Below are positions 49,201 through 60,009 of a stretch of DNA of 64,000 nt, piece after piece. Location of the stretch: assembly GCA_030248295.1 (NCBI GenBank), contig JASANH010000357.1, forward strand, positions 62,001-126,000, written 5' to 3'. The translations under genes and the position numbers were made by a program. Positions within the stretch are counted from its first letter, which is position 1. The number at the start of each line of letters is the position of its first letter. The notes below the pieces were generated by a model that saw only the letters and a list, made by a program, of their open reading frames with translations, was not told the origin of the DNA and made no database searches. Source of the stretch: Mesodorylaimus sp. YZB2_4 (taxonomy: Eukaryota > Nematoda > Enoplea > Dorylaimida > Dorylaimidae).

Positions 49201-50502
49201 ATGGTCATAACGGGCGCCCGGACTGCATCTGGGGGTCGGTGTCAAACGCGCACTTTGAGTGATGGCGGAAAGAGGGAGCGCACAAAATGACTTACCGCGC
49301 GTTTGGGCAAACGATTTCCATGCGAAGACAACGGATTCGACTTGGGCATGCGCGAGTGTTGGTCGGCCGGAAAAGGCTAAATGCGATCGCGTATGGTAGG
49401 AGTGTATTGTGGAAACGGAATTTGGCTCCCCACTACCGGCTGGGCGTGCCCGAGGGCTTCAACCGCTTCCGGTCTCATTGTATAAGCATGCTTCTCTCGG
49501 GCAGGCTGGCTTCCTAGGTCGATGTTGGAAGAGTAAAGAAAGGAGCAGGAAAGAGCGCCCAGGAGCCGCCGCCGTTGCCGCAACGCAATTTACAGAGATG
49601 CCGCCGTCCGATAATGGACACAATGGCGTAGGGGACAAATTGAGTTTTCACCCAGATCGATCCGGACAGAGTTTCGAAAGCAACAGAGTCTTTCTCTTTT
49701 GTACTTGCTCCTCCTCTGCTCGCGCCAAGTTTTCACTAAAAAGTGTAACCACAACAGGAGTGAGCAAAGTTCTGAATAATGTGACCCTGGTACGATTCGA
49801 CAGGGCAGTATCAAAAACGAGCAGTCCAATCAGATAAAGTTTCGATTCTTTGGCTGGCTTGTCAGTCGGTGATGGGTTGACAAGGGACTTCACGCTAGCT
49901 TTTCATAACGGCACGCATCAGCCCGCGCCTTTTGTAACCTTGACGATTGCGTTCGAGCTTTTCCGACGATCGAAGACCATCAGATGGCTTACTCGCGTGA
50001 CTTCAATCAAGCTTCTGATGGCCAACAGGCAACCTATTCAACTCAGCCCGTATGCATTGCTCGTTGTGCACACCCTTATGTAAGGCGTTCGATAAACTAA
50101 CAATAAGCAATATTTGAGGCCTGCCGTTTGGTTCGCTGTGACGTAACGAGCTAATCGTGTTTCCGTTTCGAACTTAATAAGAATTGCTAAAGAGACCAGG
50201 AGCGGGCTCACGTAGTCACTACTGAATAAAAATGCTCCGCTGCTTAGCGGATGTTTTCATTTGGAACATGGTGGCAGCTAAAAACGGGAATCCCCAGTGG
50301 GGGCCAGTGTTTATGACCAGTTTTGTTAGTTTCACTGAGCAACGGTGAAATCTTTATTATAAGATTTATTATAACCAAATGTGAGTGGTCCAATCCAAAA
50401 GGAATGAAATGGCTCGTGCCGGTAAACACGCATCTATAGAGAGGGTAGATTGTGAACCTGGTGTTCGTGCGAATGATGAAAGTCGAACAGATAAGAATGT
50501 GA
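46241..50502. other. 4.3-kb region without recognised genes
   Basis: It should include the missing first exon(s) and promoter of the calcium channel beta gene. Medium-length frames exist on both strands (for example 47015-47293 +, 48135-48368 +, 48768-49016 +, 49409-49837 + opposite 49590-49893 -), but none carries a family motif, and sense and antisense frames overlap fully. I do not call any of them. Confidence 0.45.
50353..50370 (-). promoter_or_regulatory. Two poly(A) signals for the first intact collagen
   Basis: AATAAA occurs twice on the minus strand (50365-50370 and 50353-50358), 133-150 nt beyond the collagen stop codon at 50503. Either could direct 3' end formation of that transcript. 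Confidence 0.6.
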
Positions 50503-52207
50503 TTAAGCCTTGGCTCTGGCTCCTCCGTATCCTGGTGACGTGCGAGGCGGTGGGCAATGATCCTAAAAAAGACAAATGCCTCGGCTTTTAGCAACCTATT
50601 GATCAAGTGTGACCACTTACGCAGCTGCCAGGCTTCCCAGGTGGGCCGCGCGGACCTGAAACGAGGGACAACGTTCATATATCCAGTTTGAGCAGCATGG
50701 CGCCGTAATTATACGGTTGCGCCTTGAGCCTTCTTACCCGGTGGCCCTGGTGGGCCGGGCGTTCCATCGCCACCCTTGTCTCCAGGGTCTCCTTGTGGAC
50801 CTGAAACGAGGACAATGTTCGAATCTAGTTTGAACATGGCCTCGAGGATTGCGCCTCGACCCTTACCGGGAGGACCAGCTGGACCAGGTTTTCCATCGCG
50901 GCCGGGCGGACCTGGAGGACCTTGAGGTCCTGGCGGCCCTGGAGGACCGGGTGGCCCTAAAAATCAGAAAAAATGTAACTGAGTATTGAGTCTCACCCTG
51001 GCAAGAGAATGCACTACAAGAACATACCTGGCGGGGCACCATTGAGCACTTTGCCTGGATCGCCGGGCGGTCCCTTATCTCCTGGTTCGCCCGCCTGACC
51101 TTGGGGCCCAGGTGGACCTTGCGGGCCAGGACGTCCTGGCTGACCATCCGTACCAGGGGGACCAGCGTCTCCTTGTGGTCCCGGCAGCCCTGGGGTAAAA
51201 ATGGCATGATATAAATGCTATTTTAGGCAACTGTACATCTTTGGCATTTTTACCTTTTGGCCCAGGTGGGCCAGGTGGACCAGGTGGTCCTGTAAGAATC
51301 GGCTTATGAGTATCAATCGTTTTTCTGGCCAGTGATAAAGCTTACCTGGAGGGCACTAAAACGAATTGTTGTCAGAAGTGGATAAGTAAACATGTATTAG
51401 AAAATTTACTTTTTGACATGGAGGTTTGGGCGGCGGAGCTGGCAGTAAAGTTCCTAAAACGGGCACCAACTACAACCTTTGAAAGAAGACCTTCAATCCG
51501 CACAACTGTTTACCGTCGCGGCCGGGCGGTCCCTAAAATGAGATGACTACTGTCCGCTGGCCTATGTTTAAAATTATCTAATGGCAGAAAATATTAAAGG
51601 GGCCGGTTGACTTACAGGATTTCCAGGTCTTCCAGGCGCCCCAGGCCGGCCATCACGTCCAGGTGGCCCCTAAATAAAGGAAAGAAGTCAGTTAGAACGG
51701 AATCTGAAAGCTCCCCCAATTATATAGGGTCCTTACGGGTGGTCCCGGCGGTCCCTGCTGACATTGACAGCCTTAAAAAAAACCAATTCTAAGAATCGAG
51801 ATTGTTTAAAATGGCTCGTCGTAGTCTTACAGCTTCCTTGGCCAGTTCCAGTTGGGCCACTGTACGGAGCTGGACCTGGTGCAGGAGCAGGTCCTCCGTA
51901 ATTGGCCTGGCGAGCGGAACGGTGTCCAGTGAAGGCTTGTAGCTGGACCATTTCCTTCCACATATCTCGAGAACGAGTCTGAAAGAGATGCCTACAGTAG
52001 TCACTAATCTTTCTTGAGCCCCCGCAATCTCACCTTGCAGAAGTCCACTTCGCTCTGCATAAATGACTGCACGCTTTGCACGTAGTTGTACACCAGTGGT
52101 AGCGTGATAACACATGCTAACACGGCCACTGTGCTGAAAGCCACTGCGCAAAAGGCCACATTACGCAAGGACTTCTTGGGTTTCATAAGATCCTTGTCTT
52201 CACCCAT
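50503..52207 (-). CDS. Cuticle collagen A (about 13 exons)
   Basis: Secreted structural protein of the cuticle. Exon 1 (52034-52207) encodes [16 protein letters not shown] and a hydrophobic signal-anchor ending FCK, the Col_cuticle_N domain. Exon 2 (51831-51978) carries [10 protein letters not shown] and the subtilisin-type processing site HRSAR before a Gly/Pro-rich stretch. A CCQCQQ cluster precedes Gly-X-Y blocks spread over many very short exons, most beginning with a glycine codon or splitting one, including [18 protein letters not shown] and [19 protein letters not shown], with a non-collagen break [17 protein letters not shown]. The last exon ends [19 protein letters not shown], a tail typical of one cuticle collagen subfamily. 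The collagen frame stays open throughout, so this copy looks intact. Exon limits of the short internal exons are approximate. Which C. elegans collagen it matches best cannot be said by eye. Confidence 0.9.
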
Positions 52208-52210
52208 CTC

Positions 52211-52235
52211 GCTCTCTCTCTCTCTCTCTCTCTCA
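52211..52235. repeat. (CT)n microsatellite
   Basis: About twelve CT units directly upstream of the collagen A start codon (on the minus strand a GA repeat in its 5' UTR or promoter). Confidence 0.85.
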
Positions 52236-53237
52236 AAATACGACACAATATGAGATGGTTGGACGATCGAGTTTGATTTTATACTTGCACAAAGTGAAAT
52301 GAAAACCAAATTTCCAACGTCACCGAATCACAGACGCGACCTGGTTCGCTCAATGCACTTTTCCCTTATTCGGAGGCCGCTCGGTGCAGCCCGACGATTC
52401 GAGAAGGATTGCGAAAAACGGCCCGCGGTCTCTTTCGCAACTGAAACGTGACCCACATATCAACGACCGAGAATGCCGCATCGCACCACTTCTTATCGAA
52501 ATACTCACCTTTTTAGGTCGCATCGTTCAAGGTGCTGAGACTGGCAGCGCTGATTTTTATCCGACATTGTCGAACGCGTCTGAAACTCCTACGTTTTCTC
52601 CAGATGGGTTGAGTCATGCAATGACAAAAAAGATGGAATGAAAGAGCGATAACTAGACCTTTTGACAGCGTATGATTAGGGAGACCATGAAGTCCGGGGC
52701 ATGGCGCCTGAGTATAATAAATCGCTGAATGTTGTCAAGGGCAGGCCAGTGGCCAGCTAGAACCGCTCTAATCTGTTGCTCCTCTGACCTGCGTCTGCTA
52801 AACGCGAATGAAATTTCCGTTCCTGCGCTCTCGCGTGCTTCCCTGTTTTATCTTACTGCTCACCTTTGCGTCTCCAATAGGGCACCTAACAAACGTGGGC
52901 AGATCAGCCCCACATGCTAATAGGCACGAGGATGTACAGCACTCGGATCACATCCTTGTATTTTCTCTACATGCACAGTATTTGTAGCACCACTTTGTGT
53001 CCTCTGAATATCCCTTCAATGAAAAATGAAGACCAAGTAGACAGACAACACTGTGGGAAGAAAGGAGTCATAAATAGAAGATATGCACAAGACCAAGGAT
53101 CGCTACCAGCACAACAAAGAAACATAACCATATCGCACAGAAACCGTAGCTTGAAGGATTGGTTTATTGTCGATGACGAACTCGGCTAACTCGATCGACG
53201 AAGAATACACCACCGTCGCCTCAAAGAGAAGCTCTGT
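52236..53237. other. Intergenic region between collagens A and B
   Basis: 1 kb upstream of collagen A on the minus strand, so it should hold its promoter. No gene recognised. Confidence 0.5.
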
Positions 53238-53247
53238 TTTATTTATT
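53238..53247 (-). promoter_or_regulatory. Overlapping AATAAA poly(A) signals for collagen B
   Basis: On the minus strand two overlapping AATAAA hexamers lie 22-31 nt after the collagen B stop codon, an ideal distance for 3' end formation of a short 3' UTR. Confidence 0.7.
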
Positions 53248-53268
53248 GCTGTTCTGTATGCTAAGGAG

Positions 53269-55098
53269 CTAGAGTAGGTGGTCCCATAAAAAGCAACCGC
53301 CCACCCTAAACCCTAAAATTTCAACAAAATTTCGATATGGATAAGCACCTGCACAATATGTCGGGCAAATGCCCTTTTCACCAGGCGGACCAGCTGGACC
53401 TGCTGGTCCAGGCTGGCCAGGCTGACCATTATTTCCAGGCTGACCAGGAGAGCCTTTTGGTCCCTTATTTCCAGCAGGGCCTTGTGTTCCATCTTCTCCA
53501 GGTGCTCCAGGAGGACCTAAAGGCGATCTTATCAAGAGGCGCGCCGCAAAGGAACGCCACATTAACAAACTGATCACATACCGGGGGGGCCTGAAAAATA
53601 TGCAGACTGTAAAACAGGGCAATAAAAGTGCTAGCCTATCTCCCGCCCTACCAGGTGGTCCTGCATCGCCAGGATCTCCAGGATCGCCAGGAATAAGTGG
53701 TGACGTTTTCGCATCCTAAAAGGTGCAATAATTTAGTTGATCAGTCATTCGATCTTTCAAGATTTAAAAACTTACCGGTCCGGGATCACCAATTGCTCCA
53801 TCCATGCCAGGAGTCCCCTAAACGCGACAATAAAAGTGTAAATCTCATTGACGCGCCTTAACCATAGTTCATACCGGTAGTCCAGGAGGTCCTGAAATTG
53901 AGAATTCTTATAGCAGTCCTAAACGGCTGCTTGTAGTCTCAGCTCACCAGAGGGTCCTACTCCGCCGTTATCGCCTGATTTCCCGGACGTGCCAGGTTTA
54001 CCCTAAGAGTAGCGACTCACGCGTTATGCTTCCAGTTATGGCAAACTCATTCTTACGGGTGGTCCCTGAAAACAAGCAAGTCAGATGCGAGAACACGTAT
54101 AGCCAACCAGAGCTAGTCTTACATTATCTCCTGCAGGTCCCGGCGGTCCTAAAATGTCGAGATGGTATTCGATCATTTTTAGGCATTATCGAATAAGGAA
54201 GTTTCTTACCAGGCGGCCCAGGCGGCCCTGCTGGGCATTTGGGGCACACTAAAACACAGAAGTTATTGAGTGCAGCATGTCTTACAAGTTAGTTACAGAG
54301 TCATGAGTTCAAGCTAAACTCGCAAGGAAACTAAACTAACTTATTCCAAGCACTCACTTTGAATTAACGTGGCTTCGCAGTACGTTGCTGATCGTCCCAT
54401 CGGTCCCATGGTGCCTGAAGACAAGAGGCTAATTATGATTGTACAATGCCGTCCCTGAATGTCCCAAAGGTCCGATTCGTAAGTCCGGTGCGCGAGATGC
54501 TGGACCTGCTGCACCCATGGAATGCCAACTAACCTGGAGCTCCTGGTGGGCCTAAAATGGAAACAGTGGGTTGCAAAAAATCTCAATTGAACGGAAGCGT
54601 CTCCTCACCGTCGACGCCGTTTAATCCAGGTTTACCAGGGGAGCCAGGTGGCCCTGGTTTGCAGCACCTGTACCGACAACAGATTATTCATAAGCAGACC
54701 ATACCATTAGCAAAATTCTTGAAAAACTTACGGTTGGCAAGGTGCAGGTGTTGGAGGTGGCGGAGGTCCCCCGTAATCCACTTGCCTCGCAGACCTATTA
54801 TAGCTGCCGTGCTGGATTCGTTCATTGACAACGGCACGAAGAGTCGTCACTTCTTCCCAGATGTCTCTGGCGTTGCCCTAATAAAAGTAACATTCTGAGG
54901 ATCACCAGCAATGCGCTATCATCCAGGATGACCAACCTGACAAAAGTCCAGTTCATTCTTCATTTGGGTCTGTACATAGGAGACGTAGTTGTAGACTAGT
55001 GGCAGTGCAATGCAAGTTGCTACAACTGCAACTATACCGAAAGCTACGGAGCTATAGGCAACGACTCGGTAAGCTTTCTCCCGAATATCCCAATCCAT
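53269..55098 (-). CDS. Cuticle collagen B (about 15 exons)
   Basis: Exon 1 (54937-55098, 54 codons) encodes [20 protein letters not shown] and the signal-anchor, ending DFCQ. Exon 2 starts at 54877 with [10 protein letters not shown], carries the processing site SYNRSARQV, and leads to a Pro-rich segment APCQP and CKPGPPG. The Gly-X-Y part is split over many short exons ([43 protein letters not shown]) with a cysteine-bearing break ([20 protein letters not shown]). The C-terminal block ends [11 protein letters not shown], then a short last exon with GFRVGGC. ICPxYCA plus a DGG-like tail is the signature of a large cuticle collagen subfamily; here the tail departs from the usual DGGVFFEDG. It is a close paralogue of collagen C, which it faces head to head. 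Internal exon limits are approximate. Confidence 0.9.
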
Positions 55099-56870
55099 GG
55101 TAACCGGTAGGGTCTGAATATAGACTGCTACAAAGTCGATATCAAACTGACTGTCTTGACTCTTCCGACAAAGCTCACGAAATTCGTGCACCTGAAAACA
55201 GTTGACTGACAAAAGTCACTTAAATTATTTATTCCTCTCAATGTAGGTACTGTAAATGGCAGAGGCGGCCAACGCCCTCGAACGAACAAGTTAGACCATG
55301 ATACGAGAAAAACAATTTTGCGAAGGCCGCGACATGGAAAATGAACAAACTCATGGAGAAGACGATTTGGAACGACCGCCATCCCCCGAGATGCTCGCTG
55401 CCCAACCAACTGTCCCGATTGGCATGAGTATGTGAATGACCTCGTGAACCGCCCTCGCCCGTATTGAGCAACGGCTGGTAAGGCGAAGGGTGACAAAATT
55501 TCAGACGCGCTCGATTGAGGGCAGTGAAAAATCACCAGCAGAACACAAGAAGGGTCTGTTTGGATGGATAAGGTAGCATTATAAGAGAATACAGTGCGGC
55601 GACTCCTCGCACATAAGGCACGCTCATCACTCATCACGAGTGGACACGAGTAGGACGACGAAGAGCAAACTAGTTGTATCCCCCTTATTGACCTCTATCG
55701 TCTCATTGCAATCGAGGTTAGGTATTGACCAAAAATGAAACGCCTATCCATTTCTCCAGATGTTTTTCAAGGTGGAATTGAAGCCAATTCAGGGCTATAA
55801 CATAGTTTTCAAGTGCAAATGCCTGACTGAATGATGACATTCAGATGGATGGCCTGGTGATTTTCGAACGAGATGCCAGACCGCATGATGGACAGAACGA
55901 CGCGGTGACCCCGTTCTTGTTTCATATGCGCAATGTTAACCTGGTAACTGTCTGAACTAGTACACATTGTCCGAACAATATCTCGCAAAGTTACGTCACG
56001 TTTATGGCATACCAAAATGGCGGGAGTGTTTGCGAGTGGCGATGAGACTATTAACACTGTCTTGCCAGAATCGCACGCTGATATGCTCTTTCGATGCGGA
56101 GAAATTGGTCATCGGAATAATGCTCAGCGTAAATAGGTCCATGTGTCGGGGGGGGGGGGGGGTCATTTTAACGACCCAGAGACGATCGAAGCGATGGATG
56201 CAGAGATAAGTTGGTCAAGTCGGTTAATACCACAGGTTTGGGTCGATCGAAGTAGACTGGTGGGCCGGAGACTACACTACCAACTTCTCGTCCTTGTCAT
56301 CCGAACAGAGCGTATATTTTCTCGACCATACTTGCTCTATATTTTCTTTGGTTTGTCGTTATAGTTTGCTTGTCTTCGAGTGCGTCGTGTGAGAACATCG
56401 TGAGTGCAGGCTTGCATGCTGCCTCGCGTCATCCTAGAGTGTTCCAGTTAACATTTATAAATGTTTTCTCGATTTTCTCTGGCCAAATCATCTTCGCCTC
56501 CCTTTTACGGCACGGGTTACAAGGTCGTATTTCGGATGGGCGGCCGACTGTTCCGATTGGCCCAGCATTTCCTAGATTTATACCAAATACGTGTTGAATA
56601 GCGTTCGAATCTCAGCAAACGACATACAGACTCGCCATTTAGGTCTTGCGTCCAGACTGGAATAGGGAGTCGATGGGCTACCTATTAGCTATCTGAACTA
56701 TCCGTAACGGACTTCGGTTCATGTAATTTTTAAAATCATCCTTTTTATTGCAGATTGTTTTTCAGTCAAGTCAGTCACTCCACGTACTGTCCATTGCGTG
56801 GAATTTTGAGGGAGCTACCTGAACGGGTAGTTAAGAAGCCTGTCAAACGAACTTTTGTCTCACAGTCAAT
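55099..56870. promoter_or_regulatory. Divergent intergenic region between paralogous collagens B and C
   Basis: 1.77 kb between the start codons of two head-to-head collagens. It should contain both promoters and perhaps shared moulting-cycle control elements; none is identified by eye. A run of 15 G lies at 56148-56162. Confidence 0.5.
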
Positions 56871-59001
56871 ATGGAAGAGGATCTACGAGAGAAGGCTTAT
56901 CGGGTCGTTGCTTACTCGTCCATCGGATTTAGTATCATTTCCGTTTTATCAGTTAGTATAACCCTTCCTATGGTCTATAATTATGTCGAGCACATACAAT
57001 CCCAAATATCAACTGACGTGGGGTTTTGTCGGGTAAGAACGTCTCCTTGACGGAACCGCGGTGCTTGATAATAAGCCCTTCTTGCAGGAATCAGCAACTG
57101 ACATTTGGCAGGGTTTGGAGGAGATTCAGTCCATACAAATTACAGACTCAAATCGGACAGAGAGACAGGCCTATCCTGGCCCAGCTCCAGTCCCCCAACC
57201 TTACGGTCCCCCTCCAACGCAGCTGCCATACGTGCCACCTACGCCGCCTACACCAGCGCCTTGCCAGCCTTGCTGCACACCGGGGCCACCAGGGCCTGCT
57301 GGTCCACCAGGAAAGAATGGAGACAATGTGAGACTTGATCAGCTTGTATGTTGCATTAGGCTAACAAAAGATTTTTAGGGTAAACCAGGATCGGCTGGAC
57401 TGCCAGGCATGCCAGGTAAGCCAATCATGACTCATCCGCAACTAATGCAGGCCCCGCAAGCATTGCGCTAGAAACAGTTTATGCCAACATCTCACGTGTA
57501 CTGCCCAAATTTTAGTGACAGTTCTACCTGCTGACCCAGTTTACGTTTCCCATTTTAGGAATGTCCCCAATGAGACCGTAAGTACTGACGACCTTTCCTT
57601 ATCTTACCATCTCTTGCACAATCTCACACATCTTCTTATTTTTCAGATGCATCGAGGTATGTTCTGTGGCAGGTTCACTTATTGTGCTGTTGACTTACTG
57701 TGAATTCGCTTGCATCCCCTCTTATAAGCATCGGGTTGAACCCCTTTGAAATCCCTGCTCTTGCCCCCCCCTTCCCCCCTCCCCTCCCACCTGCTATAAG
57801 AAATACATATGGCTACCTGTCATAAAATAGGTACGTTTGGGTCGCCACTGTTTTATTTTGTTTTCATAATTTACCCTTCCCCAACCATTCAAATCCCCTT
57901 CCTAAAGCCCTGCTGGCGATGAGAGAAGCCAACCTTGGCCCAAATCCGGTTGATGATAAAGAGATGGGTGGGAAGGGGAAGGGATCATTTTTATGGCTAC
58001 CACCATAATGGCCTTAATACTAGAATGGAGGCCTAAAAATATATACTTTGAGCAGGAGAGCCGGGCCCCTTTTTAATCCGATCGCCTCCAGTATAACGAG
58101 GTACGTACCCGAACGTGCCCCGATTTTCTGTGCTTTTTAAGGCAACAGCCCCTCCATGCAAACCATGCCCGGCCGGGCCACCCGGACCACCTGGTCCTGC
58201 TGGAACTGAAGGTTCACTATTGCCTTGGTTCAGACTAAGTAGCACAAAATTGACGACGACTTGTTCATTATAGGTGACCCAGGTCCTATGGGACCATCGG
58301 GCAACCCAGGAAACAACGGAAAAAATGGAGATCCTGGACCGCGGGGTCCACCAGGTAAGTCAGTAGAATAATGTGCGATAGAAAAGACTATTTTCAAAGT
58401 TTATCTCCCAGGTCCACCTGGTCCCGCTGGCAGTGATGGTCCTACTGGAGATGCTGGTTCACCTGCCAATGCGTCACCCTTGGTATGCCACATTACTTGA
58501 TGCCCTCTCTCATAGTTTACAGCTTGTGCTTTCAGATTCCTGGAGACCCTGGGGATCCTGGCGATGCTGGACCACCTGGCCCAGCAGGTATCAAGATTCT
58601 CTGGAGGTATACTAGTTTGAATGTGTAAACATCTCTTGACTTCCTCAAGGTCCTGCTGGCAATCCTGGAGAAGATGGTCAGGCAGGCCCGCCAGGTAACA
58701 AAGGTCCGAACGGTCAACCTGGTCAACCCGGAAAGAACGGTCAAGGCGGTGCCCCGGGTCAACCTGGTACGTTCAATAGCATCCTTCCTCACTTTCACCC
58801 GAACTAACTTTGTTCTATATTTAGGAGGAGCAGGCCCGCCTGGTGAAAAAGGCATTTGTCCGACTTATTGTTCAGCCGTAAGCTTAAAATTTTTTAAACA
58901 GCATAGATGATTGGTATTTATTGTAATTTTAGGACGGCGGTATCTTTTTCGTCGAAGGAGCGGGTGGCAACAAGCGCGCCCCGGGCGTCAAGAAGGCATA
59001 A
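56871..59001 (+). CDS. Cuticle collagen C (12 exons)
   Basis: Exons: 56871-57032, 57088-57327, 57379-57415, 57559-57577, 57647-57656, 58142-58211, 58274-58354, 58412-58482, 58536-58587, 58650-58766, 58825-58877, 58933-59001; phases agree throughout. Exon 1 encodes [20 protein letters not shown] and a hydrophobic signal-anchor (54 codons, as in collagen B). Exon 2 has ATDIWQGLEEIQ, the RxxR-type site NRTERQ, a Pro/Tyr-rich spacer and [20 protein letters not shown]. After two very small exons (19 and 10 nt) carrying a lone cysteine, the main Gly-X-Y part runs to [12 protein letters not shown], and the final exon DGGIFFVEGAGGNKRAPG is the standard subfamily tail. The intron 57657-58141 is 485 nt, pyrimidine-rich, and contains a dispersed repeat copy at 57904-57957. 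Secreted cuticle component; stage of expression unknown. Confidence 0.93.
57904..57957. repeat. Dispersed repeat, type 2 copy in a collagen C intron
   Basis: Begins AAAGCCCTGCTGGCGATGAG and ends near CAAATCCGGTTGATGATA; about 80% identical by eye to 61364-61411. Confidence 0.7.
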
Positions 59002-60009
59002 CCTTATCAGCATGTCAAACATGCTGCGCGCTTGCTACAACGCCAAAGGAACCATGTTGGACTGCTGGCCCACCCTGTTGGTATCACTTTTATCTCACTG
59101 ACCCCACATCGACTTTCTTGTTCGTGCTCCAAGAGTATCCGTCTTTGTTTTCCTGTCTCAAGCACTGGTTGCCGGATAGAGTGCCGCTGGCGTGTTCTCG
59201 TGCACAGCCCTATCCGCTATTATTCGTTCTAACAGCTAGTCTGTGCCCATTGCGTCCGTGTGAATATTTGTGTTTGTCGTATATATATTGTATTGACCAG
59301 TAATAGAGGAATCAGTTTTATGGGCAAGCGATATGTCTGTCTTGGGCGCACATGGTACACTATATACCTGCTTACATCTGGCCTGCTCATATCCCCGCTC
59401 CAGGTTGTTAAGCACATTGCTTGCAGGGCAGACTTGGATACGCTACTCGTGCTTGCTATGCCATGCATCGCTTACTGTAGTTGCTTGTGCATGATAATGC
59501 TTTTCTGAAAACGAGAAGCAGCATATATGCTTTTTTTGACATGGAATGCAGAATATGAAAATCAGAAAATCAAAGCTCAAATCTGCAGTCCCCTCCGTAG
59601 TTCACCGAGCAGGTCCCGTTTTACACATGGCAGACTATCAAATCATCGAAACTCTTGTGAATCGAAAAAATCTATCAAAAAGCGAAAATGAACTCTGTAA
59701 AATATTACACGGTAAAAGGCGCTCCTCTACGATTGCGTCTGTCAGTCATACGGACGTGTCCCAAACGTAGGCCAGATTCGGATATTCGAAATCTAACGGA
59801 GAACGATAATGCCGACCGCTTGAACGTGACCAAGGTGAGTCGTACGCGCCTGCATTAGTGTCAGTGGAACGCCGCGATGGAATTCGGGACAATGGCCGCA
59901 GTTGTACCTGTCAAATAAGAAACGGATTTGAATTTATAGCAACGTCCTCAGTGGCTCGGGGATCGCGTGAGGAGTCCAGTGAGTGGCACCAATTTGAAAC
60001 AATGAAGGA
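59002..60009. other. Convergent 3' spacer, collagen C / MARCH ligase
   Basis: About 1 kb with both 3' UTRs. The minus-strand frame 59934-60332 runs into it as a read-through of the MARCH gene's last intron. Nothing else recognised. Confidence 0.5.

Noticed and set aside
50700-51350. Regularly spaced short repeats that look array-like (CRISPR-like)
   Set aside because: They are Gly-X-Y codon repeats in small collagen exons of a eukaryote.
52004-52309. Longer minus-strand start upstream of collagen A (Met near 52309)
   Set aside because: It would read through the GA repeat and place a low-complexity peptide before the conserved collagen start; the ATG at 52207 fits the family.
56530-56620. 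tRNA-like B box (GTTCGAATC)
   Set aside because: No A box, acceptor stem or anticodon arm could be placed around it.
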